Positions 35,121 to 43,582 of a stretch of DNA of 64,000 bases are shown here, piece after piece (the stretch's first letter is position 1; each line of letters starts with the position of its first letter). The position numbers were made by a program, and so were the translations under genes. Source of the DNA: Actinomycetes bacterium. Lineage in GTDB: Bacteria; Actinomycetota; Acidimicrobiia; Acidimicrobiales; Poriferisodalaceae. The notes beneath the pieces are model-generated. The model worked only from the letters and a program-made list of their open reading frames with translations. It was not told where the DNA came from and made no database searches. Location: assembly GCA_024228575.1 (NCBI GenBank), contig JAAETH010000618.1:1-64000 (forward strand). Reading direction: 5' to 3'.

Positions 35121-36596
35121 ATGACTGAAACTACTTCGGCCGAACACTTCGACGTACTCATAGTCGGCGGCGGCATCTCGGGTGTCGGCGGCGCCTATCA
35201 CCTGACAAAGAACCGGCCGGGTACCTCGCTGGTTGTCCTCGAGAACCAGGAGAGTTTTGGTGGAACCTGGCTCACCCACACCTATCCCGGCGTCAGATCC
35301 GACAGCGATCTGTACACCTTCGGGTACGAGTTCAAGCCGTGGACCGGCCCGCCCATCGCGACAGCGCAGGAGATCCTCACCTATATGGGTGAGGTCATCG
35401 AGGAGAACGATCTCGCCCAGCACATCCGGTACAGCCACGAGGTGAAGAAGGCGGAGTGGTCGGGCGAGGACGGGCGCTGGACCCTCACGGCCGACAAGAC
35501 CGATACCGGCGAGGAGGTCACCTTCACCTGCAACTTCCTCTACATGTGCCAGGGTTACTACAACCACAAGGAGCCCTACACGCCCGAGTGGCCAGGCATG
35601 GATCGCTTCGAGGGCCAGATCGTCCACCCACAACTGTGGCCAGACGATCTCGACTACAAGGGTAAGAAGGTCGTCTGCATCGGTTCTGGAGCCACAGCGG
35701 CGACCATCATCCCGGCGATGGCGCCCGACGTCGAGCACATCACCATGGTGCAGCGCTCGCCGACGTACTTCGTCTGTGGGCGAAACGCCGACGAGTTGGC
35801 CGATCAGCTTCGCGAGCTCGAGGTCGACGAGACTTGGATCCACGAGATCATCCGCCGCAAGCGGCTCAAGGACCAGGACACGGTCACCCAGATGGCTCGC
35901 GATCATCCCGACATGGTGAAAGAAGAGCTCTTCAAGGGCCTCAGGGAGATCCTTGGCGAAGACTTCGATCTGTCGCCTCACTTCACGCCGAAGTATCGGC
36001 CATGGCGTCAGCGGCTCGCCTTTGTACCCGACGGCGATCTGTTCCACGCCGTCAAGGACGGAAAGGCGTCGGCCGTCACGGGGGAGATCGAGACCTTCAC
36101 CGAGACGGGCCTGCGAATGGAGGATGGCGAAGAAGTCGAGGCCGACATCATCTTGACGGCTACCGGTTTCAACATGAACGTGCTCGGCGACATCGAGTTC
36201 GACATCGATGGAGCCCCGCTCGACTGGCCAAATCGTGTCGGATTCCACGGCACGATGTTCTCCGACATCCCCAACCTGGCGTGGGTGTTCGGCTACTTCC
36301 GTGCATCGTGGACTCTCAGAGCCGACATGATCGCCAAGCTGGTATGTCGTCTGCTCGACCACATGGACGAGAAGGGTGCCGAGGTGGTAACTCCGAAGCT
36401 GCGTTCAGAAGACGAGGGTATGGAGCGCCTCCCCTGGGTCGACCCAGAGGACTTCAATCCGGGCTACATCAGCAGGGCGATGCACATCCTGCCCAAGCAG
36501 GGCGATCGCGATCCGTGGCGTCATACCCAGGACTACTGGAACGAACGAAAGGTGTTTCCCGTCTTCGATCTCGACGACGGTCTCGTCTACGAGTAG
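35121..36596 (+). CDS. FAD-containing Baeyer-Villiger-type monooxygenase
   Basis: A 491-residue class B flavoprotein monooxygenase. FAD motif GGGISGVG is at 15-22, the flavin-side LENQESFGGTW and TYPGVRSDSDL are clear, and the fingerprint FxGxxxHxxxW is exactly met by FEGQIVHPQLW. The NADPH motif GSGATAA and the late LTATGF motif are also present. BVMOs insert oxygen next to a carbonyl, as in ketone or steroid degradation. ATG 35121 has GAGGGGAAG seven bases upstream; an in-frame GTG at 35088 is less likely. It follows the acyl-CoA synthetase by 105 bases. Confidence 0.9.
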   Translation: MTETTSAEHFDVLIVGGGISGVGGAYHLTKNRPGTSLVVLENQESFGGTWLTHTYPGVRSDSDLYTFGYEFKPWTGPPIATAQEILTYMGEVIEENDLAQHIRYSHEVKKAEWSGEDGRWTLTADKTDTGEEVTFTCNFLYMCQGYYNHKEPYTPEWPGMDRFEGQIVHPQLWPDDLDYKGKKVVCIGSGATAATIIPAMAPDVEHITMVQRSPTYFVCGRNADELADQLRELEVDETWIHEIIRRKRLKDQDTVTQMARDHPDMVKEELFKGLREILGEDFDLSPHFTPKYRPWRQRLAFVPDGDLFHAVKDGKASAVTGEIETFTETGLRMEDGEEVEADIILTATGFNMNVLGDIEFDIDGAPLDWPNRVGFHGTMFSDIPNLAWVFGYFRASWTLRADMIAKLVCRLLDHMDEKGAEVVTPKLRSEDEGMERLPWVDPEDFNPGYISRAMHILPKQGDRDPWRHTQDYWNERKVFPVFDLDDGLVYE

Positions 36597-36621
36597 CAGC
36601 CTCTGAACACCGAACCGAGGG

Positions 36622-37263
36622 TCAGTCGTTTGGCGGAGCGATCGTCTCTACATCGTGGGGGATGGGCAGGCATCGGATGCCCCAGGTCGCCATGCGGTCG
36701 AGCAATCGGTGGCCGATAGGGGCCGTCGACAGGCGACTCGCCCACCCCTTGGGCAAGTGTTCGCCAGCTCGACCGAACAAGGCGAGTGAGCGCAGCCTCG
36801 CCGTCACGTCGTGACGCGGGATCGATAGCAGTGCGCGAAAGCCGGCCCGGTGAAGGGCGGTGGCCCAGCCTCGGGTGATCGTGTAGTCGACGGTGGTGTG
36901 GAACTCGGCCGTCAGACCGAACCCTCGAGCCCGCTGGACCGGGGAGTTCGCACATGCCAGCTCTGATGGCAGGCGCACCTCGCTCAGTGCGTACCGGTCG
37001 ATCAACTCGATCGGGATTGTCGACACCGGCCGTCGGGCAAGGGTCTCGAGAAAGGCAGCCTCGGGCCGAAGGGCCCAATAGGACGTTCCCCTCGGTGGCT
37101 TCAGGTCGAAGCGACCCGCGTTGGGGTGCTCCTCGGGAAACCCGCTGTACCAGCATGGGCTCAGGTTGGCGTGGTGGATCCGAAACAGGCGGGTATCGCC
37201 GCGTAGGGTTCGTCGCGGGAATCGATCGAGCCCGCTTCTTGGGGGTTCGGCCAGGTCGGTCAT
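36622..37263 (-). CDS. RES-domain toxin
   Basis: A 213-residue RES-domain protein. The three conserved positions that name the fold are readable as Arg28 (LFRIHH), Glu73 (AFLETLARR) and Ser147 (LLSIPR), and GRFD near residue 50 fits the family core. RES toxins such as M. tuberculosis MbcT break down NAD. The ATG overlaps the antitoxin stop codon (ATGA), the usual antitoxin-toxin order. It converges on the monooxygenase with 25 bases between stops. Confidence 0.85.
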   Translation of the reverse strand: MTDLAEPPRSGLDRFPRRTLRGDTRLFRIHHANLSPCWYSGFPEEHPNAGRFDLKPPRGTSYWALRPEAAFLETLARRPVSTIPIELIDRYALSEVRLPSELACANSPVQRARGFGLTAEFHTTVDYTITRGWATALHRAGFRALLSIPRHDVTARLRSLALFGRAGEHLPKGWASRLSTAPIGHRLLDRMATWGIRCLPIPHDVETIAPPND

Positions 37264-37760
37264 CCGCGGAGGATCGCTGCCAGTTCTCGGGCAGAGGAGG
37301 CCGCCGGTTCGATATCGCCGTCGACCAGGGCCTCGATCGGTTTGCGGCCCGACAATGCTGGGTCGGGGGTGGTGAGCCACGATGCGAGGTACCACGCTTC
37401 GGTGTCGTCGGGAGCGACGATGTCGAGGACCTGATCCAGCCCGACGACCACATCACGTCCGCGGAACTGGCACGTCGGGTACACGAGGCGACCTGACTGG
37501 GTCCGAAGTGCCAGTAGTCGGTGTCGGCGGACTCGATCGTGCACAGCCTGCTTCGAGACCCCTCCGAGCAGCTCGATGACACCCTGGGTGTCGTAGAAGG
37601 GGCCGACGCGTTCGGCCCACATGGCTCCCGAAACCGCATCGAGAGCCGCCCTGCGCCCGGCCTCGGCCGCGTCGAGTTCGGGGCGGGACTCGCCGATGAG
37701 TTCGGCCAATGCATCCTCGAACGCCGAAGATGCTGAATCGATCCACGTCTGGCCTGTCAT
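37260..37760 (-). CDS. Xre/MbcA-type antitoxin with HTH and C-terminal toxin-binding domain
   Basis: A 166-residue protein upstream of the RES toxin. The middle has a helix-turn-helix (VIELLGGVSKQAVHDRVRRHRLLAL) and the C-terminus has the antitoxin motif WLTTPDPALSGRKPIEALVDGD, common to MbcA/ParS/Xre partners of RES toxins. The start at ATG 37760 has a strong GAGGAGG ribosome site; an in-frame ATG at 37778 does not. The HTH suggests it represses its own promoter. Confidence 0.85.
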   Translation of the reverse strand: MTGQTWIDSASSAFEDALAELIGESRPELDAAEAGRRAALDAVSGAMWAERVGPFYDTQGVIELLGGVSKQAVHDRVRRHRLLALRTQSGRLVYPTCQFRGRDVVVGLDQVLDIVAPDDTEAWYLASWLTTPDPALSGRKPIEALVDGDIEPAASSARELAAILRG

Positions 37761-37860
37761 CTCGACCTCCTCAACCATGAGTCTAGCAAGTCAAGATGGT
37801 CAAGGACGACATACGATGACGCGATCTTGCTGGGATGCGCGCTGAATCGGGTTGTGGGAT

Positions 37861-38280
37861 CTAGCCCGGAGACGGCGTGAACCTCAGCACGGCACCTCCG
37901 TCGGCTCCGGCGTGGAACACGGCTTGCACCTCGAGGCCGACCTCGAGCATGTCGAGGTCTGCATCGACGATGTTGCTCATGACTCGTGGTCCCTCGTCGA
38001 GTTCGACATATGCGATGACGTAGGGCGCGTGTGCACCCCAATTGCCAGGCGCCTTGTGGGTGACCGAGTAGCTGTAAATCGTTCCGTTGCCGGTAGCCGC
38101 GAACCAGTCGATTCTGGTGCAGGAGCACTCGGGGCAGAAAGGGCGAGGGTGCCAGAAGACCGAACCACAGGAGGTGCAGCGGGGGAGGAGAAGCCTGTCC
38201 TCGGCGAGGCCGTCCCAGAAGACCTGGTCGTCGGAGCTGCTCCGTGGTGTGGGCGTCGGGAGATCTGTTGGTCGAGGCAT
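37861..38280 (-). CDS. DUF35 OB-fold/zinc-ribbon protein (ChsH2-like partner)
   Basis: A 139-residue protein with an N-terminal rubredoxin-like zinc ribbon (Cys35, Cys38, Cys49, Cys52) followed by an OB fold containing GNGTIYSYSVTH and PYVIAYVELDEGPR. DUF35 proteins bind thiolase-fold enzymes and hold the acyl-CoA; in steroid degradation the ChsH2 DUF35 domain forms a retro-aldolase complex with Ltp2. Its ATG overlaps the stop of the thiolase-fold gene, so both are made together. Confidence 0.88.
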   Translation of the reverse strand: MPRPTDLPTPTPRSSSDDQVFWDGLAEDRLLLPRCTSCGSVFWHPRPFCPECSCTRIDWFAATGNGTIYSYSVTHKAPGNWGAHAPYVIAYVELDEGPRVMSNIVDADLDMLEVGLEVQAVFHAGADGGAVLRFTPSPG

Positions 38281-39440
38281 CAGCTTTCTCTTCCCAGGAT
38301 GAGGGTGGCCGATCCCATGCGGGTGGCAAGGCTGCCTCCCGTTCCGTGGGCAAGGGCGATGCTGCAGTCGGGGACTTGTACGGCCGGGTTGGCCTCGCCC
38401 CGCAACTGTCTGACGGCCTCGACGACCTTGGTCATGCCACCGCGGTTGGCGGGGTGGTTGTTGCAGAGCCCGCCTCCGTCGGTGTTGAACGGCAACCTGC
38501 CATGTGGAGCCTGAAGTGCACCCTCCATCACGAACCGGCCACCATCGCCCTTTTCGCAGAACCCGAGGTCCTCGATGGTCTGGAGGACCGTGATCGTGAA
38601 GCTGTCGTATATCGACACGTACTTGATGTCGGCCGGTGTGATCCCGGCCTCGGAGAAGGCGGCTGGACCCGACCAGACAGCGCCGGTGTGGGTGAGGTCG
38701 ATGCGGCCCCCGGCTGTTTTGATGGCCAGTCCAGAGCCGAGCACGGGTACGGTGTGGCGATCGAGGCTGGCGGCGATCTCGGGACTCACCACCACCAGGG
38801 CGCCGCCTCCGTCTGTGATGACGCAGGCATCGAGGCGGTGCAGCGGATCGGCCACGAGTGGACTGTTCACGACGTCCTCGACGGTGACCACATTCGGCAG
38901 ATAGGCGTTCGGGTTGTGTTGGGCGTGGGTCGAGGCCGCGACCTTGATCTCGGCTAGTTGCTCGCTGGTCGTGCCGAACTCGTGCATATGCCGGCGGGCG
39001 GCCATGGCGTAGCCGTTCACGACGTTCAAGCCGAAAAGGCCCTCGAAGCTGCTCTCGGGACTTGCCCCGCGTGCGCTACCCCCAGGTTGTGCTCCGCCCG
39101 TTCGAGGTTTGCCGGCCAGGGTGATCAGAGCGACCGAACAATGGCCTGCTGCGATCGCTTCGGCGGCATGCTGCACGTGAACCAGGTAGGAGGAACCGCC
39201 GGTCTCGGTCGAATCGATGTGGCGACATGTGAGCCCGAGGTGTTCGGCCATGCTGAGCCCTCCGAAACCCGGAGCGTCGCCGGCACAGAAGTAGCCGTCG
39301 ACATCGGCGAAGGTCATGCCGGCGTCGGCGAGTGCTCCGGCCGCCACTTCGAAATGGATGCCGGGAACCGTATGGTCGGGTAGATGTCTGCCTGGGTGTT
39401 CGAAGACTCCGGCGATGTGGGCGGCGTTCCTGATGCTCAT
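38280..39440 (-). CDS. Thiolase-fold protein, probably an acyl-CoA aldolase (Ltp2/SCP-x type)
   Basis: A 386-residue thiolase-fold protein that lacks the catalytic cysteines of true thiolases: the first Cys position is in STETGGSSYL and the second is in ALAHGTGGSLA, where thiolases have CxGGGQG. The NNHPANRGG segment retains the active-site His/Asn region. It is coupled by a four-base overlap with its DUF35 partner. This combination matches Ltp2-type retro-aldolases rather than beta-ketothiolases; substrate unknown. ATG 39440 begins the family N-terminus (AAHIAGVFEHPGR). Confidence 0.82.
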   Translation of the reverse strand: MSIRNAAHIAGVFEHPGRHLPDHTVPGIHFEVAAGALADAGMTFADVDGYFCAGDAPGFGGLSMAEHLGLTCRHIDSTETGGSSYLVHVQHAAEAIAAGHCSVALITLAGKPRTGGAQPGGSARGASPESSFEGLFGLNVVNGYAMAARRHMHEFGTTSEQLAEIKVAASTHAQHNPNAYLPNVVTVEDVVNSPLVADPLHRLDACVITDGGGALVVVSPEIAASLDRHTVPVLGSGLAIKTAGGRIDLTHTGAVWSGPAAFSEAGITPADIKYVSIYDSFTITVLQTIEDLGFCEKGDGGRFVMEGALQAPHGRLPFNTDGGGLCNNHPANRGGMTKVVEAVRQLRGEANPAVQVPDCSIALAHGTGGSLATRMGSATLILGRES

Positions 39441-39510
39441 CACCGACCATGGTGGCGCGTGCCCGATCGAAGGGCGAAATCTCGCGGCATGTTCCGGTGA
39501 CCCGGCGAGG

Positions 39511-40158
39511 TCACAGACCGAACATCGGTAGGCAGTCGTCGAGCCCGGCCACATCGATCTCGAGGTTCGGCCCAGCCTGCTCCCAACGATCCGCCGTGAT
39601 GCGGAATCGATGCTGTTCCACCCGACGGTCGCGCTGCATGGCGAACGAAGTGCCGTTCGGTTCGTAGCCAGTCGAGAGCGAGACCTTCTGTGAGGCGACA
39701 CTGTCGTGGAAGGCCGTGCTGACAACCTCGGCGGCGCCCAGATGTTCGAACGCCAGACACAACATGGCCAAACGCATCTCCTTGCCGAGACCCAGCCCCT
39801 GGTGACCGCTGCCAAGCCACGAGCCTGTCTCGGCGGATCTCATGGTGGGAAACGCCCTCGACAGCAAGCCCTGAGCACCGACCATTTCACCATCGAGGAC
39901 GACGACGAACTCGAGGTTCCACGACTCGGGTGAGAACTCGGCTCTGGCGCGCCAGTGGTACTGCAGTGTGTTGTGTTCGAACTCGGGTGATTCGGCATCG
40001 GTCCACGGAGTGGTGAACGGCATCAGCTCCGGGGCGTGGATTCCCCGCGCTGCGAGCTCGACCAGTTCGACCAGGTCGTCATCGGTCGGGATACGCAGTT
40101 CGAGTCTTGGCGTCGATACTCGTAGGTCGAAGAGGGGCCAATAGTCGGTGAGAGCCAT
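39511..40158 (-). CDS. GNAT-family N-acetyltransferase
   Basis: A 215-residue RimJ/RimL-like acetyltransferase: RLELRIPTDDDLVELVELA at the start, EFVVVLDGEMVGAQGL in the middle, and the acetyl-CoA loop GSGHQGLGLGKEMRLAMLCLAF. The C-terminus includes SVASQKVSLSTGYEPNG. It begins at ATG 40158; the frame above is out of family and overlaps the methyltransferase gene in antisense. Substrate unknown. Confidence 0.85.
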   Translation of the reverse strand: MALTDYWPLFDLRVSTPRLELRIPTDDDLVELVELAARGIHAPELMPFTTPWTDAESPEFEHNTLQYHWRARAEFSPESWNLEFVVVLDGEMVGAQGLLSRAFPTMRSAETGSWLGSGHQGLGLGKEMRLAMLCLAFEHLGAAEVVSTAFHDSVASQKVSLSTGYEPNGTSFAMQRDRRVEQHRFRITADRWEQAGPNLEIDVAGLDDCLPMFGL

Positions 40159-40238
40159 CCCCGATGATCGCTCATGGACAACAGGAGTGTCATGTCGATT
40201 TCTGGTTCGCAGGCGTGTCTGAGCGGCATTGGGATCGG

Positions 40239-40916
40239 TCAGTGCCGAACCCAGACCCCGGTGCACTCGGGTATGCGTGACCACGAGTTCGTCCGGACCG
40301 AGTCGGCGAAGTCGGTTCCGAAGAACTCGCCGGTGATCCGGGCGGCCTCGTCGACCGAGGTGAACCGATAGTCGGTGCGTACCCAGTGCCGGGTGAATCC
40401 GAGTGTGTCCTCGAGCCACGAGTAGTAGGCGACGAGCTCTTCGGGCGGGTTCGGCACCTCCGAACCGGTCCCCAGGGTTTCGATGATGATCATGGTCCCG
40501 CCCCCGGTGACCCTGTCGCACTCGTCGATGAAGGACGAGATCGTGTCCCGCCAGCGTTGTGGCTGCCATTCGATCTGATGACCGAACACCCAGCCGGCGA
40601 TGGCGGCATCGCAGGTCGAGTCGGTGAAGGGCATCAGGGATGCCTCGGCTTGACACAGAGAGACGTCTGCGTCGTCGCGCATCGAGTTGTTTGCGACGGC
40701 GAGCATCGCCGGCGCTGGCTCGGTGGCGATGACATGCAGACCGAGTGATCTCAGGATCCGAGTAACGCGGCCCGTTCCTGCCCCGACCTCGAGTACGGCT
40801 TCCGCCGTCGCGAGAAGGTCCGCTAGTACTGGTCGGAGATTCCCATCGGCATCCTCGGCAGCGACGAGGGCCTGGTAACCCTCCGCTCCGCTCGCGTAGA
40901 TCTCGCGATAACCCAT
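40239..40916 (-). CDS. Class I SAM-dependent methyltransferase
   Basis: A 225-residue methyltransferase. Motif I is VLEVGAGTGRVTRIL near residue 41, then ATEPAPAML (motif II) and AEASLMPFTDSTCDAAIAGWV (motif III/IV). ATG 40916 was chosen over an in-frame TTG at 40934 because it is a standard start codon with ACAGGT upstream. The substrate is not evident. It lies between the thiolase and the acetyltransferase genes on the same strand. Confidence 0.85.
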   Translation of the reverse strand: MGYREIYASGAEGYQALVAAEDADGNLRPVLADLLATAEAVLEVGAGTGRVTRILRSLGLHVIATEPAPAMLAVANNSMRDDADVSLCQAEASLMPFTDSTCDAAIAGWVFGHQIEWQPQRWRDTISSFIDECDRVTGGGTMIIIETLGTGSEVPNPPEELVAYYSWLEDTLGFTRHWVRTDYRFTSVDEAARITGEFFGTDFADSVRTNSWSRIPECTGVWVRH

Positions 40917-40958
40917 GAGACCTGTTCTATCCAATCGGCGGGTCGCCGGAGCCTCTGG

Positions 40959-42143
40959 TCAGTAGATCTCGATGAGGCCCGCGGCGCCCTGACCGCCACC
41001 GATACACATGGTGACCACGCCGTACTTGGCGCCCCGGCGCTTGCCTTCTTGAAGGATGTGGCCGGCGCAGCGGGTGCCCGTCATGCCGAACGGGTGGCCG
41101 ATTGCGATAGAGCCGCCGTTGACGTTGTACTTCTCGAGGTCGATACCGAGGGTGTCGCGGCTGTAGAGGCACTGGGAGGCGAAGGCCTCGTTCAGCTCCC
41201 AGATGTCGATGTCGTCGACGGTCAATCCATGTCGCGCCAGCAGCTTCGGCACCGCGTAGATCGGTCCGATTCCCATCTCGTCGGGTTCGCAACCAGCGAC
41301 CGCCCAACCCCTGAAGGCGCCCAGCGGAGTGATGTCGTGACGCGAAGCCTCCTCGTTGGACATCATGACCACGGCGGCGGCGCCATCGGACAACTGGCTG
41401 GCATTGCCCGCGGTGATGTAGTTGCCCTCGCCCCGGACGGGTTGCAGCTTGGCGAGGCCCTCCATCGTGGTGGTGGGCCGGTTGCACTCGTCTCGGTCGA
41501 CTGTGTAGTCGACGATCGATTCTTCGCCCGTCTCGCGGTTGACGACACGCATCTTGGTTTCCATCGGGACGATCTCATCGACGAAGAGTTCGTTCTCCTG
41601 GGCCCTCGCCATTCGCATCTGCGACTCGAGGGAGTATTCGTCCTGGTACTCGCGCGAGACGTCGTAGCGCTCGGCGACGACGTCTGCGGTCTCGATCATG
41701 GCCATATAGATGGCGGGGTACATGTCGGTGAGGGTGGGATCCATGTTGTCGGCGCCGCCGAAACCCGGGCTCTTGATCGAGATCGACTCGACGCCGGCAC
41801 CGACGGCAACGTCGACGCCGTCGTTGCGGATGTGGTTGGCCGCAATAGCGATTGAGTTCAGGCCCGACGAGCAATGCCGCTGGATGGTGTTGCCACCCGT
41901 GGTGACGGGCAGGCCTGCCAGCAGACTGGTCAGACGCCCGAGGTTGCCCGAGCCGTGGGCACCGTTGCCGAGAGCAACGTCCTCGACTGCCTCTGGCTCG
42001 ACGCCCGACTTGGCAACGGCATGCTTGATCGCATGTGCTGCCATCGACATGGCTGGGGTCATGTTGAATCCGCCGCGGCCGGCCTTGGCCAGTCCGGTGC
42101 GGGCATATGAGACAAATACGGCTTCACGCATGCGGGCCAACAT
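40959..42143 (-). CDS. Acetyl-CoA acetyltransferase (thiolase)
   Basis: A 394-residue thiolase with all catalytic residues: nucleophile Cys91 in QRHCSSGLNS, the His in GHPFGMTGTR and the second Cys in CIGGGQGAAG. It catalyses the last step of beta-oxidation or the condensation of acetyl-CoA. Start is ATG 42143 or 42131; the first has GGTGA upstream. It is the only canonical thiolase in the window and contrasts with the Cys-less thiolase-fold gene at 38280. It diverges from the thioesterase-like gene at 42239. Confidence 0.93.
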   Translation of the reverse strand: MLARMREAVFVSYARTGLAKAGRGGFNMTPAMSMAAHAIKHAVAKSGVEPEAVEDVALGNGAHGSGNLGRLTSLLAGLPVTTGGNTIQRHCSSGLNSIAIAANHIRNDGVDVAVGAGVESISIKSPGFGGADNMDPTLTDMYPAIYMAMIETADVVAERYDVSREYQDEYSLESQMRMARAQENELFVDEIVPMETKMRVVNRETGEESIVDYTVDRDECNRPTTTMEGLAKLQPVRGEGNYITAGNASQLSDGAAAVVMMSNEEASRHDITPLGAFRGWAVAGCEPDEMGIGPIYAVPKLLARHGLTVDDIDIWELNEAFASQCLYSRDTLGIDLEKYNVNGGSIAIGHPFGMTGTRCAGHILQEGKRRGAKYGVVTMCIGGGQGAAGLIEIY

Positions 42144-42238
42144 AGTTCACCGTCGCCGGAGGAACCCATCTGATAGGAATGGGGCCACAATTCGGTGCTG
42201 CATTTGAATCGCGGCGGCCAGGGGTGGAAGATCGGATC

Positions 42239-42886
42239 GTGACAAGCCACGATCCCTTCCTCGATGCGGCCCGAATCGCTGCAGCGGACCGCGTCAGAGA
42301 CGTGACCCATGCCCTGATGGGGCACGAACAAGACCCGCTCACCCTCGACAAGTTGGTCCGGTCGCTCGACGAACTGCTGCCAGAACTTGTCGACGGACCC
42401 CGCAACAAACGGTCATTGGCCAGCTTCGCCGACGAACGCCTAAACAACTCCATGCCCGACGATGAGGCCGTGTTTCCCCTGCACCTGGAACGCCCGGTAT
42501 CTGGTGCCGGGAATCCTTGGAGCATCCCGTTGACGGTGGTGCGCCGCGGAGATCGCGCCGTGTCGACTGTGTTGTTGCGCGAGGCGTTCGAGGGGGCACC
42601 TGGGCGCAGCCACGGCGGTGTTGTGGCTGCGATCTTCGACGACCTGTGCGGTTATGTGCTGTCGATGACCCAGACGATGGCGTTCACGGCTTGGCTGCGC
42701 ATCGAATTCCTGCACGGAACACCGTTGGGGCACCCGATCACGTTCAGTACGTGGCTCGACAGGCAGGAAGGCCGCAAGCTGTTCATCGAAGGCGAGTGCG
42801 CTGACGGCGAGCGCCACGACGGTGACAACATCGTGACGCGCTGCCACGCCTTGTTCATCATTCCGCCTGGAGTACCGATCGACTGA
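42239..42886 (+). CDS. PaaI/hotdog thioesterase-like protein
   Basis: About 215 residues. The C-terminal half is a hotdog domain with APGRSHGGVVAAIFDDLCGYVL, the family active-site helix (HGG plus Asp), then AWLRIEFLHGTPLGHPITF. The N-terminal 90 residues are helical and of unknown role. The start is uncertain: GTG 42239 has GGAAG upstream and leaves promoter room from the divergent thiolase; ATG 42179 would add 20 residues. Likely an acyl-CoA thioesterase linked to the neighbouring thiolase. Confidence 0.72.
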   Translation: MTSHDPFLDAARIAAADRVRDVTHALMGHEQDPLTLDKLVRSLDELLPELVDGPRNKRSLASFADERLNNSMPDDEAVFPLHLERPVSGAGNPWSIPLTVVRRGDRAVSTVLLREAFEGAPGRSHGGVVAAIFDDLCGYVLSMTQTMAFTAWLRIEFLHGTPLGHPITFSTWLDRQEGRKLFIEGECADGERHDGDNIVTRCHALFIIPPGVPID

Positions 42887-42892
42887 GACAAC

Positions 42893-42918
42893 CTGGCGCC
42901 CAAGGGGTCAGGCGCCAG
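42893..42918. terminator. Hairpin between convergent genes
   Basis: CTGGCGCC (42893-42900) and GGCGCCAG (42911-42918) form an 8-bp GC-rich perfect stem with a 10-base loop. It lies exactly between the stops of two convergent genes (42886 and 42925). No T tract follows on either strand, so it may act weakly or need Rho. Confidence 0.55.
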
Positions 42919-42924
42919 ATCGCC

Positions 42925-43335
42925 TCAGTGCTGGTGGAGTGGTTCGGGAACCGGATACTTCTCGAACATCCTGACCTTTGGACAGCCGACCTTGCGCCCG
43001 TCGTCGCATCGAGGACACGTCCAGTCGTCGCCCTCGGCCTTCCAAAGAGGTCCCTCACATGTGGGACATTGAGCCTGGAAGACGTTGCATTGCACCATCT
43101 TGAGGCGCTCCGAGCTGAGTGGGCAGCCGCGGCCGTGGCAGACCACCCACTCTGGATCGGGAACGATGGCGATCTCTGGGCACAGCGGGATGCAGTCCAG
43201 GCAGTCGTCGCAACGGTAGGGATCGATCTCGAACAGACCCAGGAACGAATCGGTCTTGTAGAGCGCCCCGGTGGGGCATGCGTAGTCGCATCCCCCACAG
43301 CCGATACAGGCGGAGTCGAGAACCTTGTGAGACAC
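42925..43335 (-). CDS. Double-cluster ferredoxin fused to a C-terminal zinc-ribbon region
   Basis: A 136-residue protein with a GTG start and GAGG upstream. Residues 10-20 and 42-52 give two 4Fe-4S motifs (Cys10, 13, 16, 20 and Cys42, 45, 48, 52), so this is a bacterial-type 2[4Fe-4S] ferredoxin. The C-terminal half adds Cys66, Cys71 and Cys83 and a CPTC...CPRC ribbon (Cys90, 93, 107, 110), an uncommon extension. It closes a four-gene minus-strand cluster led by the diiron protein gene at 45137, so it is the probable electron donor for that enzyme. Confidence 0.85.
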   Translation of the reverse strand: MSHKVLDSACIGCGGCDYACPTGALYKTDSFLGLFEIDPYRCDDCLDCIPLCPEIAIVPDPEWVVCHGRGCPLSSERLKMVQCNVFQAQCPTCEGPLWKAEGDDWTCPRCDDGRKVGCPKVRMFEKYPVPEPLHQH

Positions 43336-43368
43336 CGTTCAACCTCTCGCCTTCTTGTTGCCTCTGAC

Positions 43369-43581
43369 TCAGGCCGATGTATCCGAATAGTCGTTTTGTG
43401 GGTGCATGTCTCGCAGCTCGCCCATACATGCCCGGTGAACCCAGGGTGCCACGTCGACTCGTTCCGAGCACGTGCGGTGTTCGTAGCGACTGTTCTCGTC
43501 ACTCCACGCCCAGTAGCCGTAGGCCAGGTCGAGCATTGTTGTTACCGGCTCCCCGCAGTTGGGGCACAGTGGTGCGGCCAT
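43369..43581 (-). CDS. Small cysteine-containing protein of unknown function
   Basis: A 70-residue protein beginning AAPLCPNCGEP, a single CxxC knuckle, with two later cysteines (RTCSE, RACMG) that could complete a zinc site. The middle is aromatic (YGYWAWSDEN). A GAGGAG site seven bases upstream and a one-base gap from the preceding gene's stop show it is a real, co-translated gene. No known family recognised. Confidence 0.7.
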   Translation of the reverse strand: MAAPLCPNCGEPVTTMLDLAYGYWAWSDENSRYEHRTCSERVDVAPWVHRACMGELRDMHPQNDYSDTSA

Positions 43582-43582
43582 G

